This document shows, piece after piece, positions 41,930 through 49,454 of a stretch of DNA of 64,000 nucleotides. The position numbers were made by a program, and so were the translations under genes. The notes below the pieces were generated by a model. The model was not told where the DNA came from and made no database searches. It saw only the letters and a program-made list of their open reading frames with translations. Source of the DNA: a bacterium UBP6_UBA1209 (GTDB taxonomy: Bacteria; UBP6; UBA1177); contig DBXP01000004.1 of assembly GCA_002309575.1 (NCBI GenBank), positions 1-64,000 of the forward strand. Reading direction: 5' to 3'. Within the stretch, counting starts at the first letter, position 1, and the number at the start of each line of letters is the position of its first letter.

Positions 41930-43495
41930 CAGAGAAATTCAATAATTATGCTGTTTCTTGCATTGTTTTTCCTTGTCTCCTGTTCCTCCTCGCATTCTTC
42001 CTCAGATTCCGATGCGGTGCCAGACTCAGATTCGGACAATTCTGGAACTGCTGATGCCGATGTTTCGGAAGACTCGGATCCTGTTGATGATTCCGACAAA
42101 ACACCGGATGCAGATTCTGATGCGGACAACGATTCCGATACGCCGGAAACTGTTGAATGTCTTGATCTGCGCTACAACGAAAACACGATCAAAACACCTT
42201 TCCCGTTCAAAGATGCCAACGGCAAACCGACTTTCTGCCGCCCAGGCTGCGACACGCCGACAGAAAACGATCCGCAGTGTGTCCGCAACATCTGGGATTG
42301 GGAGAACTGGGAAGTGTATCAGCGTTACCTCGAAGCACAGGATAAAGACCAAAACCAGACAACGGAACGTGCCTGTTATCCGTGGCCCTGTGTTTTGCCG
42401 GATATGCACGCACAAACAAAAGCTGAACTCAGCACATTTGTCAGCAGTTGCGATCGCTTACTTACTGTGAATGGTTTTTCTGTCACAATGGGAACAGTGT
42501 GGTCAAATGGTATGTATGACGGAGTTGTCGGAATTCAATTTCAGCACCATGGCAGCATGATAGTTGAATATGATCCCGAAAGAGATGAATACATGACTTT
42601 GGGTCAAAACAGAGCTTTATCATTCAACGAAGGTCGTTATGTTGTGGAGGTTTATGACAGGATTCCCGGAGATTATCCAAACGACTACAAAGTTTTTACA
42701 GTTTCTGTGTTGCGGACAGAAAAAGGTTATTTCTATGAACTGATTCGTAATAATTATGAACACAGAGATAAATTTTCCGATCCGCCGTTTGCTGGAAAGA
42801 ACTGGGCTTTGCTGCGTCTGACCGGAGGAAAAACGGTTTATGCTTCTTCCAAAGATTGGGAATGGCATGAGATCGGCGGGATCAACAACTACGCCGGAGA
42901 AGGCAACATTGTCGGAGACCACCTGACATTCATCACGAACAACCGCGAGCTTTATTACTGCGACCTGCGTAAATACCCGAAGCATATTGATGAATGTTTC
43001 AAACTCAACCGCAAGTATGAAGACGGCTATGAAGAGCTTGGTCACAGCCCCAGGATCGACTTGGAAAACGAATACCGCGTTGTTTACAATGTTTACGGAA
43101 CACCGACATTTGTTGAGGTTGACTTGAAGGATTTGAGTGACCCCCAATACACAGAATACAAAGTTGAAAAAAGCAGACCGCAAGCCGCTTTATTCGGACC
43201 CAGCATGTTGATTGGAAACAGGGTGGTTTATATCGAATCTGATCCAAACGACGACATCGGCTGTTTTTACCGTTTTGACAAGCAGAAAACATACTGCCAA
43301 AAAGAAAAAACTTTTTCGACAGATCCGTCTGATCTGATGGGCTACAATGTTTTCTGGGGAAAGTGGCATCTTTGGAAACGCATAACTCGGCCGACAGCCA
43401 TAATCAGAGATTTAGAGTGTTACTGCAATGAAACCGGAATTTGTCCTTTGGAACCTGCGACGGAAGAGGAGCTCAATCGCAATACGACGAAATGA
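41927..43495 (+). CDS. Lipoprotein with Asp/Ser-rich linker, function unknown
   Basis: 522 aa from the ATG at 41927, chosen by GGAGG upstream and the signal peptide. Lipobox LFFLVSCSSS (C19), then a long Ser-Asp linker (about 20-80: DSDAVPDSDSDN, TPDADSDADNDSD). A Cys-containing mature domain follows, with many short beta-like stretches and paired Cys (CRPGCDTP, CYPWPCVLP; CYCNETGICPLEP near the end). I do not recognise the fold; a propeller is possible. It is likely surface-exposed and linked in style to the other lipoproteins of the window. Confidence 0.8.
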   Translation: MQRNSIIMLFLALFFLVSCSSSHSSSDSDAVPDSDSDNSGTADADVSEDSDPVDDSDKTPDADSDADNDSDTPETVECLDLRYNENTIKTPFPFKDANGKPTFCRPGCDTPTENDPQCVRNIWDWENWEVYQRYLEAQDKDQNQTTERACYPWPCVLPDMHAQTKAELSTFVSSCDRLLTVNGFSVTMGTVWSNGMYDGVVGIQFQHHGSMIVEYDPERDEYMTLGQNRALSFNEGRYVVEVYDRIPGDYPNDYKVFTVSVLRTEKGYFYELIRNNYEHRDKFSDPPFAGKNWALLRLTGGKTVYASSKDWEWHEIGGINNYAGEGNIVGDHLTFITNNRELYYCDLRKYPKHIDECFKLNRKYEDGYEELGHSPRIDLENEYRVVYNVYGTPTFVEVDLKDLSDPQYTEYKVEKSRPQAALFGPSMLIGNRVVYIESDPNDDIGCFYRFDKQKTYCQKEKTFSTDPSDLMGYNVFWGKWHLWKRITRPTAIIRDLECYCNETGICPLEPATEEELNRNTTK

Positions 43496-43522
43496 CTTCG
43501 ACCTTTGACAGGGGAGTCCCTC

Positions 43523-44290
43523 TTATTTCTTCGATTTTTTGTTGTACTTTTTGAGGAACTCCTCGGCGAGTTCCATATATTTTTTTGAGCCGATGGAGGA
43601 GATGTCGTAAAGAGAAATCGGTTGCCCGAAGCTCGGTGATTCGCTGAGCTTGACGTTTCTCGGAATTACGGTTTTGAAGACCAGGTCGCCGAAGTGCTCG
43701 CGGACGTCGTTTTCGACTTCAAATGTGAGTTTCAGGCGCTTGTCGTACATCGTGAGCAGAATCCCGTAAATCTTTATGTTTTCGTTAAATTCCTGAATGG
43801 CTTCAAGTGTTTCCAGGATTCTTGAAAGTCCTTCGAGAGCGAAGTATTCGCACTGGATCGGAATCAGGACGCCGTCACAGGCAACCATGTTGTTGACTGT
43901 CAGAATGTTGAGCGAAGGCGGTGAATCGATGATTATGTAGTCGAATTTGTCCTTGACTTTTGCGAGCGTCTCCTTCAGCACGAATTCGCGGTTTTCGACA
44001 TCAAGAAGCTCGATTTCGGCTCCGGTGAGGTCGGAATTGCAGGGGATCACCTTCAAAAACGGCAGTTCGGTGTTGTAAATCGCCGTTACGTCGGATGACG
44101 CCATCATGTCGTAAATGGTTTTGAAGGATTTCTCCTTGATCGAGCTCATCGAGGTCGCGTTTCCCTGCGGATCCATGTCGATAAGCAGGGTCTTTTTCTC
44201 GAAAATGCTGAGCGAAGCAGCAAAATTTACGGCGGTCGTTGTCTTGCCTACACCGCCCTTCTGGTTTATGACCGAAATGATTTTTCCCAT
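43523..44290 (-). CDS. parA: ParA/Soj-family partition ATPase
   Basis: 255 aa. Deviant Walker A KGGVGKTTTAVNFAA near the start, Walker A' / switch LIDMDPQGNATS, Walker B DYIIIDSPPSLNIL. The size and lack of an N-terminal HTH fit chromosomal Soj proteins that move origin regions with ParB. No parB lies next to it; a SurA-like gene follows upstream on the same strand. Confidence 0.92.
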   Translation of the reverse strand: MGKIISVINQKGGVGKTTTAVNFAASLSIFEKKTLLIDMDPQGNATSMSSIKEKSFKTIYDMMASSDVTAIYNTELPFLKVIPCNSDLTGAEIELLDVENREFVLKETLAKVKDKFDYIIIDSPPSLNILTVNNMVACDGVLIPIQCEYFALEGLSRILETLEAIQEFNENIKIYGILLTMYDKRLKLTFEVENDVREHFGDLVFKTVIPRNVKLSESPSFGQPISLYDISSIGSKKYMELAEEFLKKYNKKSKK

Positions 44291-44299
44291 GTTCTCTCC

Positions 44300-44812
44300 T
44301 TAGGGGATCGGATATTCCAGCAGTTTCTGACGTTTGAAAAGGTTCTCCTGCCAGTCTTCGATCGCCTTTTTTTTCTCAGCCGCAGAAGGATCCTTTTCTT
44401 TGAAGCGCTTCTCTAAAAAGAGCTCAGTCATCTTGTCGGCTGTCAGTCTCATTTTTATTATTGTTTTAAACTCCAGATCGGAAATATCGTATTTTGCCAG
44501 GAAATTCTTCATATAGATGTTTTTCCGGTAAGTCTCGACCTTCTGGTTTATCAGCTTTTCATCGATCGTTACCTCCTGTGACCGGGCCTCTTCAAAGGTG
44601 ATTATCCTGAAAATGAGAAGCTTGAGCACCTGTTTTTTGAGGTCGGCGGAAAGCGGAGTCTCGGGCGGGACATTGTTTTCGATGTTTAGAAGCTCGCCCT
44701 CCTGCAGAAGCTCGGAGTAGGTGATCGCACGGTTGTTGAGGCTTGCTACCACCGATTCCACCGGCATTTGCGAAAAGAGAAGCGCCATTATTAAAATCGA
44801 AAACGAATTCAA
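44300..44812 (-). CDS. SurA-N-like exported protein
   Basis: 170 aa. A hydrophobic N-terminus (MNSFSILIMALLFSQ) suggests export. VESVVASLNNRAITYSELLQE followed by Leu/Ile-rich helices (KKQVLKLLIFRIITFEEARS) resembles the SurA N-terminal chaperone domain without any PPIase domain. It may escort outer-membrane or periplasmic proteins. It is four bases downstream of engB and nine bases upstream of parA. Confidence 0.6.
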   Translation of the reverse strand: MNSFSILIMALLFSQMPVESVVASLNNRAITYSELLQEGELLNIENNVPPETPLSADLKKQVLKLLIFRIITFEEARSQEVTIDEKLINQKVETYRKNIYMKNFLAKYDISDLEFKTIIKMRLTADKMTELFLEKRFKEKDPSAAEKKKAIEDWQENLFKRQKLLEYPIP

Positions 44813-44816
44813 GGTG

Positions 44817-45386
44817 TTACTCCGAAAAACTCAGCCTGTTTTCAATATGCTGCAGGAGCTCGTCGCGTCCGGCACCGGTCACAGCACTCACTGTCAATAC
44901 ACCCGGGTTTTTCTGCTTCAAAACGGCAAGTTCGTTTCTGCTGAGCTTGTCGGTTTTCGTGAAGACCGGCGTATAGCGGATCTTGTGGAAATCGAGAAAT
45001 TCCATCATCTGCGTGTCGTTTGCCTGTCTCGGAAGCCTCGAATCAAGCAGCAGAAAGATGTCGGCAAGCTCTTTTCTTGTGGTCAGGTAGCGCTCGATAA
45101 GACGCTGCCAGAGCTGCTGTTCTGCCGCCGAACGCTGCGCGAAGCCGTACCCGGGGAGGTCGACGCAGTAAAAGCTGCCGTTTACCGAAAAGTAGTTGAG
45201 AAGCACCGTCTTTCCAGGCTTTTTCGAGGTTTTTACGAAATTTCTGCGATTAAAGAGCATGTTCATCAGGCTAGACTTTCCGACATTGGAACGGCCGATA
45301 AATGCAAATTCGGCAAGTCCGTCCGCGGGAAGCGCATCCGCCGAGGCTACGCTTTTTATAAACTCTACATTTTTAACGGTTAGCAT
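44817..45386 (-). CDS. engB: Ribosome-biogenesis GTPase EngB/YsxC
   Basis: 189 aa from the ATG at 45386; a longer frame enters purD. G1 IGRSNVGKSSLMN, G2/G3 GKTVLLNYF and DLPGYGFA, G4 TKTDKL, G5 SAVTGAG. Needed for 50S subunit assembly. It overlaps the end of purD by 14 bases. Confidence 0.95.
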   Translation of the reverse strand: MLTVKNVEFIKSVASADALPADGLAEFAFIGRSNVGKSSLMNMLFNRRNFVKTSKKPGKTVLLNYFSVNGSFYCVDLPGYGFAQRSAAEQQLWQRLIERYLTTRKELADIFLLLDSRLPRQANDTQMMEFLDFHKIRYTPVFTKTDKLSRNELAVLKQKNPGVLTVSAVTGAGRDELLQHIENRLSFSE

Positions 45387-46695
45387 CAGACTCTCTTTTA
45401 AGCTCCTTAAAGGCAATGTCGTGCCTGAATTGAATGCCGTCAAATTTTATTCTGTCAACATTTTTGTAGACGTTGTCGATCGCCTCTCTGATCGTTTTTC
45501 CGGAGGTCGTAACCATCAGGACTCTGCCGCCGTCAGTTACGGTCCTGCCGTCGTCGGAAAGTTTTGTCCCTGCGTGGAACACAGTAAAATCATTTGATTT
45601 TTCGCCCAGACCGGTAATGACCTTACCCTTTTCGTAGCTGTCAGGATAGCCTTTGCTTGCAAGGACGACCGAGATCCCGTAGCCTTGATGCCACAGGAAG
45701 TCAGGCAGCATCTCGAGCTGCATCACAGGCGGGTTCTGGTGTTTGAAAAATCTCGTGTTCTCTGCCGCTGAGAGGAAGTAGGGGACGATGTCGCTTACAA
45801 GCATGAACATGAGCGGTTCAGTCTCTGGATCGCCGAAACGTACATTGAATTCAAGGACATAAGGCTCTCCTTCGACCAGCATGAGGCCGATGTAGAGGAT
45901 GCCGCGGTAGACGATTTTACGTCTTTTGAGCTCTGCGAGTAACGGCTGGGTTATGGTTTTGTCGATCTTCTGATAGAGCTCGTCTGTTCCGAGTGAAACG
46001 GGCGTGTAGGCTCCCATCCCGCCGGTGTTTTTTCCCGTGTCGCCGTCTGAAACAGCCTTGTGATCCTGCGAAAAGAGGAAATTCTTGACCGAATCGCCGT
46101 CCGTTATCAGCAGGAGCGAAAGCTCTTCACCCTTCAGAAATTCTTCGATCACGACAGTTTCGCCGGCGCTTTTGAACTTTCCGCCGAGCATCTCGGCAAG
46201 CTCTTTTTCAGCCTCCTCCAGGGTTTCGCAGATGACAACGCCCTTTCCGGCAGCAAGTCCGTCAGCCTTGAGTACGACCGGAAACTTCGATTTTTTCAGG
46301 ACGGCCTCGCCCTCTTTCATGGTCGTAACGACTGAATACGCTGCAGTCGGGATGTCAGCCGATTTCATGACCTCTTTGGCAAAAGCCTTGCTCGACTCAA
46401 GCTGAGCCGCCTCCTGGCTGACTCCGAAGATCGGGAGCCCGCGGCGTGAAAATTCGTTGACGATCCCCTTTGCGAGGTAATCTTCCGGACCTACGACTGT
46501 GAGGTCGATCGCTGCTGAAGCAGCGAAATCCGCGATCGCCTGAACCGAATCTTCTTTTATCTGCGGGATCTCCGCAATCTCCGCGATACCTGCGTTCCCG
46601 GGGTAGCAGTAGACCTTGTCTACATAAAAACTTTGAGCGATTTTCCACACGAGAGCGTGCTCACGCGCCCCTTTACCGACGACTAAAACTTTCAT
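45373..46695 (-). CDS. purD: Phosphoribosylamine-glycine ligase
   Basis: 440 aa ATP-grasp enzyme of purine synthesis. VVGKGAREHALVWKIAQS, VGPEDYLAKGIVNEF, VLKADGLAAGKGVVI, GGMGAYTPV and EFNVRFGDPETEPLM are diagnostic. No other pur gene is nearby. It is first in a minus-strand group with engB, the SurA-like gene and parA. Confidence 0.97.
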   Translation of the reverse strand: MKVLVVGKGAREHALVWKIAQSFYVDKVYCYPGNAGIAEIAEIPQIKEDSVQAIADFAASAAIDLTVVGPEDYLAKGIVNEFSRRGLPIFGVSQEAAQLESSKAFAKEVMKSADIPTAAYSVVTTMKEGEAVLKKSKFPVVLKADGLAAGKGVVICETLEEAEKELAEMLGGKFKSAGETVVIEEFLKGEELSLLLITDGDSVKNFLFSQDHKAVSDGDTGKNTGGMGAYTPVSLGTDELYQKIDKTITQPLLAELKRRKIVYRGILYIGLMLVEGEPYVLEFNVRFGDPETEPLMFMLVSDIVPYFLSAAENTRFFKHQNPPVMQLEMLPDFLWHQGYGISVVLASKGYPDSYEKGKVITGLGEKSNDFTVFHAGTKLSDDGRTVTDGGRVLMVTTSGKTIREAIDNVYKNVDRIKFDGIQFRHDIAFKELKRESDANR

Positions 46696-46736
46696 TTAAG
46701 ACCTCACTGAAAAATGCTAGCCACGTCAAAATGAGA

Positions 46737-46764
46737 AGTATAAAAAAAATTTTTTATTAGGAAA
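46737..46764 (-). promoter_or_regulatory. Possible purD promoter
   Basis: On the minus strand TATACT (46742-46737) stands 41 bases before the purD ATG, with TTTCCT (46764-46759) 16 bp further up. The -35 is weak. Confidence 0.35.
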
Positions 46765-46774
46765 GCAATATTTT

Positions 46775-46802
46775 TTGCCAAAACCGGCCTGCAACATATA
46801 CT
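46775..46802 (+). promoter_or_regulatory. Promoter of pta
   Basis: TTGCCA and TATACT separated by 16 bp; the -10 ends 57 bases before the pta ATG at 46860. Confidence 0.55.
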
Positions 46803-46859
46803 CTACCCTCAAAATGGCATTTGCCGAATTTGAATAACTTTTTTTTAATGGAGATGAGC

Positions 46860-47855
46860 ATGAATTTTATCGAATCACTTCGCGCTAAGGCAGTTAAGGC
46901 ACAAAAAACAATAATTCTTCCTGAAGGCTGCGAGCCGAGAACACTCAAGGCTACAGAGATCATCGTCAAGGAAAATATCGCCAAGGTTATTCTCGTCGGC
47001 AACGAGGAGAAGATCAAGGCAGCTGCAAAGGAGCTTGGAGTCTGCGTATGCGGTGCTCAGATCGTCGATCCTGTCAAGAGCGAGCATTTTGAAGAACTTG
47101 TCAATGCTTTTTACGAGCTCAGAAAGGCTAAAGGCGTAGACATGGAAAAGGCACGCGCAATGGTCTCCGACGAGGTCTACTTCGCAACGATGATGGTCAA
47201 AATGGGCTATGCGGACGGTCTTGTCAGCGGCGCGATCCACACGACCGGCGACACGATCAAGCCTGCGCTCCAGATCATAAAAACGAAACCCGGGATCAAA
47301 TCGGTCTCCAGCACATTCGTTATGATTGTTCCGAACTGCGACATGGGCAGCAACGGAATGTTCCTCTTCGGCGACTGCGCAGTCAACCCGAACCCGACAT
47401 CGGAAGAGCTTGCCGAGAACGCGATCCTCACTGCGCAGACCGCAAAATCCTTCTGCGATATGGATCCGAAGGTCGCGATGCTCAGCTTCTCGACCTACGG
47501 CAGCGCTAAGCACGAATTCGTCGATAAAGTTGCAAACGCAGTCAAAATCGTCAGAGAGACGGCTCCCGATCTCGCTGTCGACGGCGAAATCCAGGCAGAT
47601 GCAGCTATGGTTGCAAGCGTCGGCAAGACAAAATGTCCGACAAGCCCGATCGCAGGACAGGCAAACGTCCTTATTTTCCCCGACCTTCAGAGTGGAAACA
47701 TCGGCTACAAACTCGTTCAGAGACTTGCAAAGGCTGAAGCTGTCGGTCCTTTCCTTCAGGGTATCGCAAAGCCGGTCAACGACCTTTCGAGAGGCTGTTC
47801 GGTCGACGATATCGTAAATGTAGTCGCAGCTACAGCGGTCCAGGCTGCAAACTGA
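46860..47855 (+). CDS. pta: Phosphate acetyltransferase
   Basis: 331 aa, the short Pta class. Interconverts acetyl-CoA and acetyl phosphate. KTIILPEGCEPRTLKAT, GYADGLVSGAIHTTGDTIKPAL, NPNPTSEELAENA and AGQANVLIFPDLQSGNIGYKL are characteristic. The ATG at 46860 has GGAG six bases upstream; in-frame ATGs at 46848 and 46854 lack spacing. ackA is not in the window. Confidence 0.94.
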   Translation: MNFIESLRAKAVKAQKTIILPEGCEPRTLKATEIIVKENIAKVILVGNEEKIKAAAKELGVCVCGAQIVDPVKSEHFEELVNAFYELRKAKGVDMEKARAMVSDEVYFATMMVKMGYADGLVSGAIHTTGDTIKPALQIIKTKPGIKSVSSTFVMIVPNCDMGSNGMFLFGDCAVNPNPTSEELAENAILTAQTAKSFCDMDPKVAMLSFSTYGSAKHEFVDKVANAVKIVRETAPDLAVDGEIQADAAMVASVGKTKCPTSPIAGQANVLIFPDLQSGNIGYKLVQRLAKAEAVGPFLQGIAKPVNDLSRGCSVDDIVNVVAATAVQAAN

Positions 47856-47874
47856 TTTTTCCACGAGGCTTACT

Positions 47875-49440
47875 TTGAGCACGAAATCGATGCTTAAGGC
47901 AAGCTCCGTTCTTGCTGTTTTTACGCTTCTTTCGCGGGTCCTCGGACTTGTCCGCGAATCCGTGAGAGCGGCGCTTCTCGGTACCACCGCGCTCGGCGAC
48001 GCTTTTACAGTCGCCTTCATGCTGCCTGACTTTTTCCGAAGGCTTGCCGCGGACGGCATTCTGACCTCATCGTTTGTACCGGCCTTCAAAAGTTTGATCG
48101 CAAAAGGCGACAGGGAGGAGACCAGAGCCTTTTTGAGCGGTATCTTTTCGGTCGCCTGCTCTGTTTTTTTCGCCCTGACCGTTATCGGAATGCTGGCGTC
48201 AGGTGCGCTTTCATCGCTGTTTGCTCCGTCGCTTGAGCCGGAGACGGCAGCCGAATCGTCGAGACTCATAAAAATCATGCTGCCGTACCTTGCCTTCATC
48301 ACGGCTGGCACGCTGATCCAGGGTGTTTTGAACTGCGTCGGGGTTTTCAAGCCGAGCGGTTTCGCGCCGGTCGTCTTCAACATAACCGTTATCGCCGCCG
48401 CTTTTTTGCTCAAGCCTTTTACCGCCAATCCGGCACGCGCTCTGGCAGTCGGCGTCCTCTGCGGCGGTCTCTTCCAGCTTCTTTTCCAGCTGCCGTTTTT
48501 TTTGAAAACACCCTTCAGATTTTCGGCAACCGGGCTTCTGAAATCTCTTTCGAATCCGGCAGTGAAACGGCTTTGCGTACTTTTTCTGCCGACGGCTGTC
48601 GGAGTCGGAGCTTATCAAATCAACATCCTGGTTTCGACCAGAATTGCCAACAGCGCAGGAGTCGGAGTCGTCAGCAGCCTCCAGTTTTCAACGCGGATCG
48701 AAGATCTGATCCTCGGTATTTTCGTGGTTTCGCTCAGCACGGTCATTCTGCCGGAACTTGTCCTGGAGGCAAAAAGCGGCAACACGGAGGCATTTGAAAA
48801 ATGTGCCCGGACGGCGATGAAACTTGTCTCTTTCGTTACGATCCCGGCTATTTTGTTCACGCTCTTCTTTGCAACCGAAATGGTCGGGCTTCTTTTCGGG
48901 TTCGGCAGCTTCGGCAGTGAATCCGTCTCGATGACAGCCTTCGCGTTGAGATTCCACATCGTCGGACTTTTTTTTGTTGCCGCTGCAAAGATCCTTAACC
49001 CTGTTTTTTTCGCTAAGGAGAGGCTTCTCTTTCCAGTAACGGCGGGCTGTACTTCAATTGCGGTGAACCTGATTTTTTCGCTTCTCCTCGTCGAGAGAAT
49101 GAAGGGCGGAGGCATCGCCCTCGCCTCGACGATCGCTGCTGCTGCGGCGGCCCTGGTTCTGCTGGCAGGTCTCGGACGTCACCTCAAAGCTACAGGCCCG
49201 TGGCTGGTCTATTCTTTGAAAATAACAATAATTTCAGCAATATGTGTCCTGCCTGCCGTCCTTTTGCGATCTCCGCTTCAGCAGTTTTTGTCAGCTTATC
49301 CTGATTCAAAGACGGCTCAGCTTCTTCTCTTCGGAATTCCGGCTGCAGTTTTTGTCGTGCTGTTTGCCGCAATCTCCTTTGCCGTGAATGACGAGACGCT
49401 GAAGGCGATCCGGCGGCTTGGAAAAAGTGATGATCGATAA
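47875..49440 (+). CDS. murJ: Lipid II flippase MurJ
   Basis: 521 aa, about 13-14 membrane helices. Start TTG at 47875 with GAGG upstream; ATG at 47890 is the alternative. The MurJ opening LSRVLGLVRESVRAALLG, DAFTVAFMLPDFFRRLAADG and SFVPAFKSLI carry the conserved charged residues of the cavity. It moves lipid II to the periplasmic face, supplying FtsW/FtsI. Confidence 0.95.
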   Translation: MSTKSMLKASSVLAVFTLLSRVLGLVRESVRAALLGTTALGDAFTVAFMLPDFFRRLAADGILTSSFVPAFKSLIAKGDREETRAFLSGIFSVACSVFFALTVIGMLASGALSSLFAPSLEPETAAESSRLIKIMLPYLAFITAGTLIQGVLNCVGVFKPSGFAPVVFNITVIAAAFLLKPFTANPARALAVGVLCGGLFQLLFQLPFFLKTPFRFSATGLLKSLSNPAVKRLCVLFLPTAVGVGAYQINILVSTRIANSAGVGVVSSLQFSTRIEDLILGIFVVSLSTVILPELVLEAKSGNTEAFEKCARTAMKLVSFVTIPAILFTLFFATEMVGLLFGFGSFGSESVSMTAFALRFHIVGLFFVAAAKILNPVFFAKERLLFPVTAGCTSIAVNLIFSLLLVERMKGGGIALASTIAAAAAALVLLAGLGRHLKATGPWLVYSLKITIISAICVLPAVLLRSPLQQFLSAYPDSKTAQLLLFGIPAAVFVVLFAAISFAVNDETLKAIRRLGKSDDR

Positions 49441-49454
49441 TAGAGGTGTAAGCG

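Noticed and set aside
46875..48428. Long minus-strand open frame (517 codons) across pta and the start of murJ
   Set aside because: It runs antisense over two well-recognised genes, has no ribosome site and reads as codon-bias shadow (Asp/Arg/Ser-rich, no domain).
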